From contig CM057451.1 in assembly GCA_016271365.2 (NCBI GenBank), positions 368,735,501-368,799,500 on the forward strand: DNA of 64,000 nt, given 5' to 3'. The first letter of the stretch is position 1; each line of letters starts with the position of its first letter. The stretch is from Neoceratodus forsteri (taxonomy: Eukaryota > Chordata > Ceratodontiformes > Ceratodontidae). Positions 1-10,700 of the stretch are shown piece after piece. The notes beneath the pieces were generated by a model. The model was not told the DNA's origin. It made no database searches and saw nothing but the letters and a program-made list of their open reading frames with translations. Both the position numbers and the translations under genes were made by a program.

Positions 1-149
1 GACATGGAAGGGGAAATGGAGGAAAAGGGTGGTCAGAGTGCTCCTGCTGGGGATTCTATGATCAGGGGTATCAAATGGGATAGGGAGGAGAAGCCTGGCC
101 AGTTAGAACAAGATGCTTCCCTGGACTAACGGTGCACAGGGCTAAGCAC

Positions 150-495
150 GAGGTATATCAGCTGGCAAGGACTGTGGGGTTCCCCAGACATACTGGTCCA
201 CCTGGGCACAAATGACATTGAGGAAATAGCGAGCTAGAGATAGGCAAGATTCAGGGAGCTACGCCGGGTCTGTCATGACATAGGATGCACAGTTTTCTCA
301 GAAATCCTGCCAGTGCCAAGGGCTAGTGGGGAACACAAAGAAAAATTAGGAGATAAACCAGTGGCTCAGGGAGTGGTGTGAGGCCAGAGGGTATGGGTTG
401 ATGGGAGATTGGGGGAGACCTGGGAGGATAGGAGCTGTATGCTGAGATAGACTACATCTCAATTTGGAGGGAGGGAATCCTTAAGTTGAAAATGG
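150..495 (+). pseudogene. CR1 ORF1 remnant, SGNH-esterase-like part
   Basis: Translation near 182-220 gives PDILVHLGTNDIEE, matching the GTND block of the SGNH hydrolase/esterase domain that many CR1 ORF1 proteins carry. A little later comes FSEILPV, another conserved stretch of this domain seen in the other CR1 copies of the window. Stops interrupt the frame. The N-terminal part of ORF1 lies before base 1. ORF1 esterases are thought to help membrane or lipid handling during retrotransposition; that role is from the family, not from this sequence. Confidence 0.7.
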
Positions 496-689
496 AGGAG
501 TTCATTGGTGAAAGTGGGGTTTAAACTTGTGAAGGGGTGGGATGGGAGAAAGGCAGTCGAGGGATGCGGCAAGGAGGACTCTGTCTCCACCCCTGGGGAC
601 CAGGAGGATTGCAGGAAAGACCAACTGGCAAAGTGCAGACCAGAGAAAACAGAATCCCAAGGGAACACAAGCAGGGGAAATGAAACTAT

Positions 690-1300
690 AGGAAAGGTGG
701 AAGGTAGTCCTGCTAAATGCCAGGAGCTTGGCAATAAAATGCCTGAGCTCCAGGCGATGTTAACTGAGGGAGCAGTGGATGTGGCAGCGGTCACTGAGAC
801 TTGGGCCACTGCAAGACATGACTGGGACCTGAACCTGGAGGGTTACACTATGTTCAGGAAGGACAGGGGAGGGGAAGGAGGAGGGTAGCAATGATAGTAA
901 AACTGCATTGGCATAGGGAGTTGAGGCGGAGGGAACCGGAGGCGTTTGGTCACCTTGATAACAAGAGGGGCAAGAGGTAAAATAGGAGTGGTGTATAGAC
1001 CCCTGCCCTGGCGGAGGAGCTGGAGGACAGTCTGGTGGCAGATGTTGGGAGACACTGCAGACTGGGCAGAGGAAAGGTGGTGGTGTTAGGGGACTTAAAC
1101 ATGCCAGGAACAGACTGGGAGACTATGACATCCTCTGACCAGGGAACAGAGGTTGTTGGATGTCTTTCAAGACGCGTTCCTAACTCAGCAGGTGAGGGAA
1201 CCGACCAGGAGGCAGGTACTGGATGTGGTCCTGGCAGACAGTGACCAGATTGGGGGCCTGGAGGTAAGGGGACCCATTGGCGGGGAGTGACCATGCCACG
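690..1300 (+). pseudogene. CR1 ORF2 endonuclease domain remnant
   Basis: An apurinic-type (exonuclease III-like) endonuclease domain in pieces. The start is recognisable as LGNKMPELQAML followed by VAAVTETW, the catalytic Glu block. VLGDLNMPGTDW follows near 1087-1120, the GDxN catalytic block. The frame shifts at about 885 and again before 1035. The downstream VLDVVLADS stretch is the usual continuation. In the family this domain nicks target DNA to prime reverse transcription. Here it cannot be made as one protein. Confidence 0.8.
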
Positions 1301-2028
1301 TCTGGTTCTGCCTGGACCTAGGAGGGGTAGGAAGGCTGCACAAAGACGGAGTAACCGACTTCAGGGGGTGGATTTTAAGGAATGGGAAGGATCCTTAGGA
1401 GCATTTGGATGGGATTGGGTCAGACATGGACACTGATAGTAGGTGGGAAATAATCAGGAGAGGGTGCAGGATGCTACCAGCACCTGTGCAAGAGTAAGAC
1501 GAAAATGCGTAGGGCCCAAAAATCCTGTTGGTGGACCAGGAGGTCCAGGAGGTGGTATGGGAAAGAAAGCAGCCTATAAGAAATTCAAGTGCTCAAGGAG
1601 TGAAAGGGATCGAGGAGTATGAGCTGTTGGCTAGAAGGGCCACTAGAGTGGTGAGGGCGGCTAAGGCAAGGAAGGAGCAGAACCTGGCCAGGGAAATTGG
1701 AGAGGAAAAGGGTTCTTAGATACATTGGGGAAAGACGAAGGGTGAAGGGCAGATTAGCAGGATTAAATCAGGGAGAGATGGGCACAAGACCCAGAGGAGC
1801 AGGCTGAGGTACTAAATGAGTACTTCACCTCAGTTTTCACCAGGGAAAATGGGGATGCTGCATCATACATGGGAGGAGACAGAGATAATGAGAGGGGGGC
1901 CCTTACCAATCGGCAGGTCTGGGGAGGGGGCATCACTGGCAGGTGGGGAGGGCTAAGCAGGAGAGAGAGGTACTGGAAGTGGAAATCACAGCAGAGAGAG
2001 TGAGGAAGCCCTCAGCTCCCTTAAGGCA

Positions 2029-2930
2029 GGAGAAAGCTTGCAGGGGCCAGATAAATTACATCCTAGAGTGCTGAAGGAACTTGCAGATGTTCTGGCAGAA
2101 ACCCCTGGCAGAGCTTTTCACCATCTCTCTGAGGACAGGGTGGGTGCCCCAAGACTGGAAGGTGGCGATGTAGTGCCTATCCACAAGGGGGATCAAGGGA
2201 GCTGGCAGGGAACTACAGGCCTGTCAGCCTGACATCAGTGGTGGGCAAGGTGATGGAGGGCATTGTCAAGGAGAGGCTAGGGGGGGCCCTGGATAAGTCA
2301 GGGTGCCTGGACGATAGACAGCATGGATTCATCCCGGGGAAATCATGTCAGACAAACCTGGTGAAGTTCTATGACTGGGTGACAAGTGCCTTGGACCTGG
2401 GTAGACCAGTGGATGTCCTCTTTCTGGACTTCAGCAAGGCATTTGACTCTGTTCCTCATGTGGGCCTGTTGGATAAACTAGGAGAAATGGGGTGGGAAAC
2501 CAGATGATCCGATGGATGAGGCAATTGGCTCCAGGACCCGGACCCAGAGGGTCGTAGTTGGTGGGATAATCTCTTCCCAAGGAGGGTCATTAGTGGGGTC
2601 CCAGGATAAGTCCTTGGGCCCCTTCTGTTCAACGCCACGTGATCTGACATAAGGACAGGAATCAGGAGTGAGATGAGTCTCTTTGCAGATGACTCGAAAC
2701 TGGGGCAGTGGTGGATGGGGAGGAGGGAGGGTGGCCCTGCAGGGGACCTGGAGGCTCTGGAAAGATGGTCTAGAAAGTGGAAGCTGAGGTTTAATGCAGG
2801 GAAATGCAGGTACTCCACCTGGGGCCAGAAACCCAGCCAAGTGTACACCCTGGGGGATACTACAAGTCTCCAATGGCTGAGAGGGACCTGGGGTGGTGGT
2901 GGATGTCAAGATGAACAACTCTGAGACTTG
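2029..2930 (+). pseudogene. CR1 ORF2 reverse transcriptase remnant
   Basis: The reverse transcriptase follows in several frames: GPDKLHPRVLKEL at the start, QHGFIPGKSCQTNL, then FLDFSKAFDSVPH (motif A, catalytic Asp kept) at about 2425-2460, and SLFADDSKLGQW (motif C, FADD kept) near 2680. The GVPQGS box between them is degraded to a GVPG-stop near 2597. Thumb sequence with ERWSRKWKLRFNAGKC follows. At least three frameshifts separate these blocks. Confidence 0.87.
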
Positions 2931-3719
2931 TAGGAGGGCAGCAGCCAAGGCCAACAGGATGCTGGGATGCATCGCTAGGGATCACCTCCAGAAGGAGGAA
3001 GTGATACTCCTCTGTATAACTGCTTGGTGAGGCGCACCTGGAGTACTGCGTGCAGTTTTGGAGCCACACTTAAGAGGACATTAACCTCCTGGAGATGGTC
3101 CAGAGGAGGGCAACCAAAATGATTTGGGGCTTGGGGGACAGGACCTATGAGGAGAGGCTCAAGAGTTAAATATGTACACTTTGGAAGAGAGAAGGGACCG
3201 GGGGGACATGATAGAGGTCTTCAGGTACATGAAGAGGGTAAATAGGGAGGAACAGTGAGGGTGCTTCAAGGAAGGAGGAAGGGGCCACTAGAGGGCATGG
3301 GTGGAAGCTGGAGAGGGAAGATTCAGGGAGAAGGAGGAGGTGCTACTTCACTGAGAGAGGGTGGTAGAGCCATGGAATGCACTATCTAGGGGGCTGGTGA
3401 GGCAGAGACAGTGGAGGGGTTCAAGAGGGTGGGACAGGTACAGGGGAAGGGTTCAGGAAGCAAAATCCAATGCAGCAAGAATATCCGGAACTGGGAAGGG
3501 AGAAGCCAGAGAAGGCGAGGGGGACAGCAAGGTCAGCACCCAGGGTGGGGGCTGACCAAACGAGCAGACACGAAAGACCATTAGGCCTATTCTGCTGGCA
3601 TTTTAGTATGTTAGTATGTTAGTGCATCTTGACTAGATGGACTTTGTCACAGGCTGACAAGCTCCAAATAATGTCCAACGTACAATAAATATTCTAGACA
3701 CAATCCTCCTCACCCAAAC

Positions 3720-4660
3720 ATTGGCCTGTGTAATGAGTCTCGATGTGGAGAAGGCCTTTGACAAGGTGATCTGGAGCTTTCTTTTTCTTGTCTTGGAAGC
3801 CTTTGGTTTCCCACAGACTTTATAGATGGGGTGCAAACTTTATATAACACCCCGTGGGCTTACATACAGGTAAATGGAGGCATTTCTGACAGATTTAACT
3901 TGCACAGGGGAATGTGGCAGAGTTGCCCCCTCCCCCCTCCCCTCTTTGCCTCATACATTCAGCCCCTAGCCAAAAGCATCAGGGATGACACTCAAGTCAC
4001 AGGGATCGAGGTGGGGGGGACGACGAACCAAAAGACCTCATTATATGCGGATGATGTCCTACTCTATCTGGCTAAACTGGAGACTTCCATCCCTAGAGTA
4101 TGGTCACTCCTAGAGTAATTCGGACATCACGTGGGTTACACCCTCAATAAAACAAAAACGGAGGTTCTCCGACTCTTTTACAGGCCTTCACCTTTTATCA
4201 CCCAGTTGTTACCTCTCGGTTGGAATGCTGCTGAGATTAAGTACTTAGGCATACAAATTCCTAAAACTCTTACCCAAATTGTTTGCAGCAAACTTTGACC
4301 CCTTACTTAAACAACTGCAACAGAACATTAATAAATGGTCCCTCCTAAACTTCCCTATGTACTCACAAATAAAATCCATAGTAATGAATGTCCTTCCCAG
4401 ATCTTATACTTTTTTCAGTGTCTCCCCATAAATATCCCGAGAATGCGGTTCCAAAAATGGTGTCAAATCATAACCAAATACATATGGAGTGCAAGGTGCC
4501 CTTGAATTAAGTACCCCATCATAGAGACAGATACAAAATATGGAAGAAGAGCCCTCCCAGATCTGGAGGACTATTACCTCATTGCACACCTGAGGGTGAT
4601 GCTACTCTGGAGCACCCCAATCCACTTGGAAGTAAATAGAACAGAGAGAGGAAGGTGGCC
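3720..4660 (+). pseudogene. Tx1 LINE reverse transcriptase remnant
   Basis: Reading MSLDVEKAFDKVIW (motif A) at about 3732-3775 and later SLYADDVLLYL (motif C) near 4045-4075, this is a reverse transcriptase of the L1/Tx1 type. RGMWQSCPLPPPLFA stands where family members have a RGTRQGCPLSPLLFA-like box, so motif B is mutated (Gly to Ser). EPLA of the family appears as QPLA. The YADD catalytic pair is intact. Stops at about 3823 and after 4117 break the frame. Confidence 0.85.
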
Positions 4661-4740
4661 CGCCACTGGGAGCCAGAGCTATGGATCTGTTATTTAGAGC
4701 GGTGAACAGTGACCTCTGTTTATTAGCTGCCTGTAATACT

Positions 4741-5425
4741 TTAGGTGTGATGGTTTACCTATGCTGAATCGACAACATCGTTATGGAAGTTCAGCATAGC
4801 GAGATCCCCAATGTCGACGGGCCAAATTTCGCCTGTCCGACACTGGAGTGCTTCTCATAGGGGGCTGTAACCCCTTCGCCCCTTTCTAAAGATTATCAAC
4901 TCTAGTCGGAGTTGATTTGAAGGGGGTGACACACGTGAAAGGCTAAATTATGCTCTCAGGTCCCCCACAGCATCAATTTCTAAACCTGTCGAAATTGTTG
5001 CTGTGACGGATTTCACCGTCACAGTTTTGTTGTTCAGTCGGCACAGCAGGTGTGACACACAGAACCTTGGAAAAGTTTGGGTTGACAACCTACTTATGGC
5101 TTTTCCAGTGGTTCACCTGGTCAGACTCTTTCTTGCCCTCCAAGGTAGATCATACTTTTCGTAGCTGGGCGAGGCAAGGTTTGTGTTTCCCCAAACAACT
5201 TATGAGTAAAGGTGTAATCTGAGATTTTCAAACTATCAGAAAGACCTCTAACTTGTCCAACTCGGACCACTTTTGATTTCTCCAACTAAGAATGTATATG
5301 ACAAGTTGTCTCAATGCTACATAGAACCACCCCCAAGTAAAATCACTGTTTGACACTACGGCAGCAACATTTATGCCCTGCTCTGAGAAATCTGCACAGG
5401 GATATCACCACATAAATAAAACAGG
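4741..5425. repeat. Unclassified stem-loop-rich insert in the Tx1 LINE
   Basis: About 690 bases that interrupt the Tx1 LINE between its reverse transcriptase and C-terminal domain. I recognise no coding domain. The left half is unusually rich in short perfect hairpins: 4759-4768 with 4790-4799 (10 bp), 4861-4864 with 4871-4874, 4895-4902 with 4909-4916 (8 bp, 6 base loop), 4974-4980 with 4991-4997 (7 bp), 5001-5009 with 5016-5024 (9 bp, 6 base loop), 5068-5075 with 5100-5107 (8 bp) and inside it 5080-5083 with 5087-5090. The ends show at best weak inverted similarity (ttaggtgtgatgg against the complement of gatatcaccacataaa). It could be a non-autonomous DNA transposon or a structured SINE; class not determined. 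Confidence 0.5.
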
Positions 5426-5439
5426 GATGAGTGTGGGAA

Positions 5440-6008
5440 AATTATATTCTTCTAATGGATGACAATTGGGAGAGGATTTTTAGATCAGCAGTAAAAACAA
5501 CCAGCTCCCCCTTGTGGCAAGAATTTGCCTGGAAGGTAAGGACGTTATTTCTATACAATGGTCATACAAAGTAAGTGGTCTTCACACCGTTCGCAGGCAT
5601 GCTGGAGAATATGTGGAGAGGAAAGGGCACACCATTCTCATATATTCTGGTCATGCCCAATACTTCAACCATATTGGCAACAAATAATAAACACAATTCA
5701 AGACCTATTTTCAATCAGTACCCCTCTGAATATTTCACATTTACTTCTGGGTTTACCTCCACCAGAGGTCACAGGGCAAGACCGGATATATACCCATGGA
5801 ACATTCGTTTAGTGGCCACCCACAAGGCCATGACCAGATATTGGCTTAAAGAAGAACCTCTAACATTCCAACATTGGCTGGACCTTGTTCATGACATACA
5901 AACAATGGAGGAACTGACCGTTAAAGTCAGTCTGAGACTCCCCACATTTGTGAGGAGATGGGCTCACTGGACCCTCCAGAGAGATCAGTCTTGCACAAAC
6001 CCCAGCTA
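5440..6008 (+). pseudogene. Tx1 LINE ORF2 C-terminal domain remnant
   Basis: Translation gives CWRICGEERAHHSHIFWSCP in one frame (5610-5675), the Cys/His-containing C-terminal block typical of Tx1-type ORF2, then QPYWQQIINTIQDLF. The downstream frame has a THKAMTRYWL stretch and ends near 6008 with FVRRWAHWTL. The same block recurs in the Tx1 fragments at 17.9 kb and 59.8 kb. At least one frameshift lies near 5790. Confidence 0.8.
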
Positions 6009-6461
6009 GCCTTTTGAATGTGTGATTAGGCATCCACTTACTTGACTACACCTCTCCCTCATAGTTCCTCATCCCAGTCTATATCTCTCGTGCATGGCCA
6101 GAACTATGAATTAATGATACTGAGGAATTAAATGTTATGCCTACCACTGGCTGTAATGCTTTGTAAGGTTAAACATGCTCTTCTATAATAGGATAATGGA
6201 ACTTGCCATAATATTAATGGTTGCTTAGTATAATACACCTCAGCAGGTGATTATGTTTTTAAATCTGTACTCAAGCTTTGCAATAAATATGAATTAAAAA
6301 AAACAAAACAAAAAAAAACAAAAAAAAACAAACAATTAAATAGTCATTGCATGGTGGCTTTCCTGATATTACCCACTGTTGATAGCAGGCTGCAATGGGT
6401 GGGGTTGTGGAGTTCTATAAAGTGTACTCCTATAATCACCTTTACCAGGTGAGTAAATTCC

Positions 6462-6510
6462 ATTATATTTTGTACCCTTTATAGTACTCTGCAGTCAATA
6501 CCAATGGGAC
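6462..6510 (+). repeat. DIRS inverted terminal repeat, left
   Basis: About 48 bases whose reverse complement matches 14799-14845 with only a handful of differences; the shared core includes cattggtattgactgc. Divergence is rapid outside this stretch, so the full repeat may be longer than what survives. DIRS elements are defined in part by such inverted ends plus internal complementary sequence. Confidence 0.85.
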
Positions 6511-6534
6511 CTTAGAAGCAGCGCCTTACATTCT

Positions 6535-6755
6535 GCTGGAGGTGAGGAATGCTGCAGGTTGCGTCACAGTGGGTCAGAAGCCACCTGTAGAACTGCCCTA
6601 CCAAAGGTGGCTCTGTCCGCAGATGCCACATTCAGGTGGTAGTGTTTTGAGAAGGTGTGAATGGATGACCAGGTGACCGCTGAGCAGATGATGGCAGAAG
6701 ATACCTGCCCTCTCTCAGTCCAGGAAGTGACTACCACTCAAGTCGAGCTGGCTGG
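6535..6755 (-). pseudogene. DIRS tyrosine recombinase, C-terminal remnant
   Basis: Minus-strand translation gives ICSAVTWSSIHTFSKHYHL at about 6690-6630, then a DRATFGRAVLQ stretch. This resembles the C-terminal end of DIRS recombinases, and the Tyr in KHYHL is a plausible nucleophile (assignment from family pattern, not aligned). The catalytic Arg/His region upstream is not found between here and 7020, so most of the recombinase has been lost. Confidence 0.65.
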
Positions 6756-6778
6756 TGGGTCCAGACTGGCCCCTCTAT

Positions 6779-7010
6779 ATTTTTTTTATTTTTTATTTTA
6801 CTCTTTGGTAACCTGGTAAGGCCCACTAGGCACAGATGCCTGTTTTCAGGGGGTAACCTGGGAGCATTGGCGAGGTTAAGTGATTTGCTCAGAGTCATAC
6901 AGTATGCAAGTGAATGTTGTAGGAATCAAACCTAGGTCTGTCTGATGGATGTACCAAGCGCATTCTCAGCTTGTTACTCTAATCTCTAGGCTATACTGCT
7001 AGCCCTGATG
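6779..7010 (-). mobile_element. CORE-SINE (MIR-like) with L2-like tail
   Basis: On the minus strand this reads as a tRNA-derived SINE. The head has an A-box-like tagcctagagattagag and a B box aggtttgattcct; the core reads cttgcatactgtatgactc and gagcaaatcacttaacctc, resembling the MIR core; the tail ends in A/T-rich aaat repeats. The tail (6795-6860 on the plus strand) closely resembles the 3' end of the L2-like LINE at 41130-41195, including the shared ggtnaccaaa. It sits in the DIRS element between the RNase H and recombinase remnants. No clear target duplication was found. Confidence 0.75.
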
Positions 7011-7019
7011 CCTCTGCTA

Positions 7020-8513
7020 TGGTACATCTCAGCCATCTGGTGATGATATCAGCCAGAGGGATTTCGGACTGTGATGCAGCACGGGACCTTGGCTCAGAAG
7101 GTTTGGCCAGTTCTGTAGTAGCAACGGTCTATCTATAGACATTGCTTGAATTAAGGAGTACCATGGTCTCCTGGACTAGTGCAGTGCCACCAATACGACT
7201 GTTGTGCCAGTGGTTTGTATGTTGTGGACCATTGCCATTGGTGAGAACACATAAGCTCTCCTGAAGTTCCAACTTGCTTAAAGGCTGTCTATTTCCTATG
7301 CCCTGTGATCCTGGAACCATGAGTGGAACTGTAGCAGTTGTGTGCTGCTGTGGGAAGCCATCAGGTCTGATTGTAGGGGACCCCACTTGTGCTAGATTCT
7401 CTGAAAAGCCCTTGGACAAAGCTGACCCAGTGGTGTGGAGTGTTGAGGAGCTGGGCACCTTACTTCCTGCCATGCGAGTGACCTGTATTCAGCAACAAGC
7501 CCAGGTTGCCGGGAGTCAGCTGGGGGGGGGGGGGCTGGAATTGAGCAGCCATCTGGCAGATCTCCTCTCCTCTCCTGGATGAGGGAGGTAGGCCTTCCCA
7601 GCTCTTGGCTGCCTCTGATTGGATGCTTGGAGGTAGTGCCAGGCAATGAGGGGCCTGGTGATAGGCCAGGGGTGGGTGGATCGAGGTCAGTGCTAGTTCC
7701 AGTGTTCATGCGCACCTCCATGCGCATGCGTGACCATGTTGCCAGATCCTTGGGGCCATAAGGGGAGAAAATGGAGAAAAATCACCCTCCAGAGACTTGA
7801 TGGACAGACCCTTCGTAGGTGCCACACCGGCGGCTGGGCATGTGCCACAGTCCCTCGCCAGGCCCATCAGTGTAAGGTAAGCCCTGGGGGAAGCCGGCTG
7901 ATGGAGCTGGGGGGATCAGTTGGTTGTGGGTCTCCGGTGGGGGGGGCAAATGAGGAGCAGAAACAGAATATGAAAAAAAAAAAGGAAAAAAAGCCCTTGG
8001 ACTGAGTCTCCATTCCACTGAACTTAGGGTTACCGTGCTGAGCAAGTCTGCTTGTATGTTGACCTTTGCCACCAGATATGTTGCTGAAATTGAGATGAAC
8101 TGGTGTTCTGCCCAGTGAAATACTCTCAGTGATTCTTTTATCATTGCCCAGCTGCATGTGCCGCCCTGTTTGTTCAGGTATGCAACTGTCACCTGGTTGT
8201 CTGATCTCACCAGGACTGCTTGTTGAGAGGTAAGTGGTTGGAAGACTTTCAGGGCACAGAAAACTGCCCTCATTTCTAGGACATTGATTGGAAGTGAGGA
8301 TTTGGGTGGGTACCACACACCTGGGTGACATGATGGTTGCAGGTGGCCCTCCAGCCTTATAGGCTGGCACCTGTGGTAATCGTGGTCTTGTCTGGGTGGG
8401 ACAGTGTTTGCCGTTTCATCAGGTTTTCTCTTACTGTCCACCAGCATAAGCAGATCATGATCTTTGTGGGTGATGGTATCTGGTACTGGAAATTCTGAGA
8501 AGATTGATCCCAC
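7020..8513 (-). pseudogene. DIRS RNase H and downstream linker, split by a SINE-like repeat
   Basis: From 8513 downward the minus strand encodes an RNase H: INVLEMRAVFCALKVF (catalytic Glu), VRSDNQVTVAYLNKQGG (catalytic Asp) and VNIQADLLS (third acidic residue), all three kept. The frame then runs into the inserted repeat at 7988. Beyond the repeat (7403 down to 7020) traces such as QAMSIDRPLLLQNWPNLL match the usual segment after RNase H in DIRS proteins. Upstream it joins the reverse transcriptase across the CR1 insertion at 8522-10972. Confidence 0.82.
7418..7988 (+). mobile_element. Long SINE-like repeat (provisional LS family), copy 1
   Basis: A 571 base insert bounded by perfect 14 base direct repeats, aaaagcccttggac, at 7404-7417 and 7989-8002. 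It ends in an A-rich tail (7971-7988). The first 110 bases (agctgacccagtggtgtgg and onward, with ccaggttgccgggag) align by eye with the heads of the other LS copies. The body is GC-rich, has a run of 13 G at about 7523-7535, and codes for nothing recognisable. The insertion site starts with an A run, as expected for an L1-type endonuclease. Confidence 0.78.
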
Positions 8514-8525
8514 ATGTCAAGTATA

Positions 8526-9310
8526 ATACCAGCAGGAACATCTGCCAGAACTAGACACATAGTGGATTCCCTGCAGGGGAAGGGCCTCAAACAACTGGTA
8601 CAACAATCCAAAAGAGACAGGGCTATCCTAGATCTAGTACTGACTAATAGGGAAAGGATCACAGATCTCCAGGTAAAAGGTCACCTGGGGGCCAGTGACC
8701 ATCACATGGTATGGATCAATTTGGCCACTAGAACTAAATCATCCCATTCCAAGGCAAACATATGGGACTTCAGAGGAGCTGACTTTGATAAGATGGCCAA
8801 CAGAGTTAAGCTAGCCCTGGCAAGAAGACATACAGGTGAGGGGGTACAGGCAAAGTGGGCAAGTATTAAGGATGCAATACTTAAAGCAACATCCCATTGT
8901 GTTAGAGAGAAAAGGAAGTGCAAAAGAAGAAGGAACCCACTTTGGTTCTCAAAAACAGTAGCAGAAAAGGTCAGAGCCAAAAGACTGGCCTTCAGGAAAT
9001 ATAAGGGAATGCAGCAGGATGAAGATAGGGAGGCATACCAAACTTCCCTAAGGGAAGCAAGGAAGGCAGTAAGGCAGGCAAAGGCCCAAACTGAGGAAAC
9101 ACTAACACGAACAGTAAAAGAAGGTGACAAAACTTTCTATAGATACATCAGTGAAAGGAGAAAGTCCAGAGGGGGTATTGCTAAGATCAAAGGGGATAAG
9201 GGGGCGTGTGAGGAGGAGGACCATGTAAAAGCATCTATCCTAAATAGATACTTCTGCTCAGTATTTACTGAGGAGAAGGCAGGGCAGGGACCACAGATCA
9301 GCACCATGGA
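8526..9310 (+). pseudogene. CR1 copy 2 endonuclease end and linker region
   Basis: One open stretch of about 260 codons covers the last third of the endonuclease and the linker. LDLVLTNRERITDL, then HLGASDHHMVWINL (the SDHH catalytic block), then the LDFRGADF-like segment IWDFRGADFDKMAN. Next comes a basic linker with RRNPLWFSKTVAEKVRAKR and KTFYRYISERRKS, typical of CR1. The frame continues to 9428 but leaves the CR1 reading near 9310, where the true continuation is in another frame. Confidence 0.85.
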
Positions 9311-9325
9311 CACAGGGGGAGAGAG

Positions 9326-10700
9326 GTGTGCACTGGTCCCTTCACAAAAGAAAGGGTCCTACAAGAGCTCGATAAGCTCAGGGTGGACAAGGCAATGGGA
9401 CCTGATGGCATACATTCCAGGGTACTAAAGGAGCTAAGGGTGGAACTAACAGAGCCATTATCAGAACTGTTTAGTGAGTCTCTGAACACAGGAGAGGTCC
9501 CAGAAGACTGGAGAAGGGCTCATATGATCCTGCTTCACAAGAGTGGTAGCAGGGAGGAGGCAGGGAATTACATTCCCAATCAGTCTTACCTCAGGAGTAG
9601 GCAAGATTATGGAGGCACTCCTTAAGGAAAGGATAGTGCAACATATGGCATCCATAGGAACACAGGATCCAAGACAGCATGGGTTTACAACAGGAAGGTC
9701 CTGTCAAACTAATCTCATAGATTTCTTTGACTGGGTAACCAGAGTGGTGGACCAATGGGGAGCAATTGATGTCACCTACCTTGACTTCAGCAAAGCTTTC
9801 GATACTGTTCCACATAGAAAACTAATTAATAAGCTGGGTAGGCTCGGGGTGGGTCAGAAGTTGGTCAACTGGGTGGCAAACTGGTTGACAGGCAGAAAAC
9901 AGAGAGTGGTGGTAAACGGTATACAGTCAGAAGAGATGCAAGTCATAAGTGGGGTACCTCAGGGATCAGTCCTGGGGCCAGTCCTCTTCAATATCTTCAT
10001 CAGTAACATTGCAGATGGACTGGAGGGTAAGGTTTGTCTGTTTGCAGATGACACCAAGATCTGCAACAGAGTAGATGATCCAGATGGGGTGGGCAGAATG
10101 AGAAGAGATCTGGATAAACTGGCAAAATGGTCAAAAGAGTGGCAACTGGGGTTTAATGCAAAGAAGTGCAAGATCATGCACATAGGGAAGAGAAACCTGA
10201 AGCCACCTATAGGTTGGGAGGGGAGTTGCTGGCAGTCACAAGGGAAGAAAGAGACTTGGGCATCATCATCACAGATGACCTGAAATCATCCAAGCAGACC
10301 ACTAAAGCAGTAGGTAAGGCTAGGGGATGTTTGGGTGCATTAATAAGTATCACAAGTAAGTAAGAGGAGTAATAATCCTCTTTACTAGACACTGGTTAGG
10401 CCCCATCTGAGTACTCATTGCAGCACTGGAGGCCACACCTTCACAAGGACATTAACCAAATTGAGGCAGTCCAGAGAAGGGCAACAAAAATGGTGCAAGG
10501 ACTGCATCAGAAAACATATGAGGACAGATTAACGGAACTCAATATGTATATCCTAGAGCAAAAGAGGGAGAGAGGTGATATGACTGAAACATTTAAACAC
10601 CTGAAGGGCATTAACAAGGTGAAAGAGTCTAACATGTTTCAATATAAGAAAAATAACAGGACAAGAGGACACAACATGAGATTAGAGGGAGGCTGATTAA
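9326..10700 (+). pseudogene. CR1 copy 2 reverse transcriptase and C-terminus
   Basis: The reverse transcriptase begins with DKAMGPDGIHSRVLKEL, shifts frame near 9580, then runs about 240 codons without a stop to 10283. It shows QHGFTTGRSCQTNL, YLDFSKAFDTVPHRKLIN (motif A), ISGVPQGSVLGPVLFNIF (motif B) and CLFADDTKICNRV (motif C). All catalytic residues are kept. After 10283 the C-terminal part continues in other frames (MVQGLHQKTYEDRLTEL near 10490) and fades by 10700. The remaining 270 bases are 3' untranslated. Confidence 0.87.

Larger units (their letters stand above)
1..3624 (+). mobile_element. CR1-clade LINE copy 1, 5' end outside window
   Basis: A degenerate non-LTR retrotransposon on the plus strand. 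In order it shows an ORF1 esterase remnant, an endonuclease remnant and a reverse transcriptase remnant, each listed separately, then about 700 bases of C-terminal and 3' untranslated sequence. The 3' end reads tattctgctggcatttt and closes with a short tail repeat, ttagtatgttagtatgttag, at about 3604-3623, which is the CR1 style of ending (short tandem repeat, no poly(A)). The copy is broken by many frameshifts. It differs from the other CR1 copies here, which end in repeats of tttctatg, so it is likely an older or separate CR1 lineage. Confidence 0.88.
3625..6335 (+). mobile_element. Tx1-type L1 LINE copy 1, 5'-truncated
   Basis: A 5'-truncated L1-superfamily LINE of the Tx1 type, immediately downstream of CR1 copy 1. 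It begins inside the reverse transcriptase, is interrupted by a roughly 690 base insert at 4741-5425, resumes in the C-terminal domain and ends with a 3' untranslated region carrying aataaa and an A-rich tail of about 45 bases (6293-6335, A runs broken by C). An A-rich tail separates it from the CR1 and L2-like elements of the window. Confidence 0.85.

Noticed and set aside
6440..6456. Splice donor caggtgagta as evidence of an exon
   Set aside because: It is a perfect donor consensus on the plus strand but lies at the end of a minus-strand DIRS element with no coding frame before it.
7521..7536. G run as a G-quadruplex regulatory site
   Set aside because: A single homopolymer in the body of an LS repeat; no sign of function.
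8514..9428. 304-codon open frame as a host gene
   Set aside because: It is the endonuclease end and linker of a CR1 LINE, and the last 40 codons are out of frame with the element.
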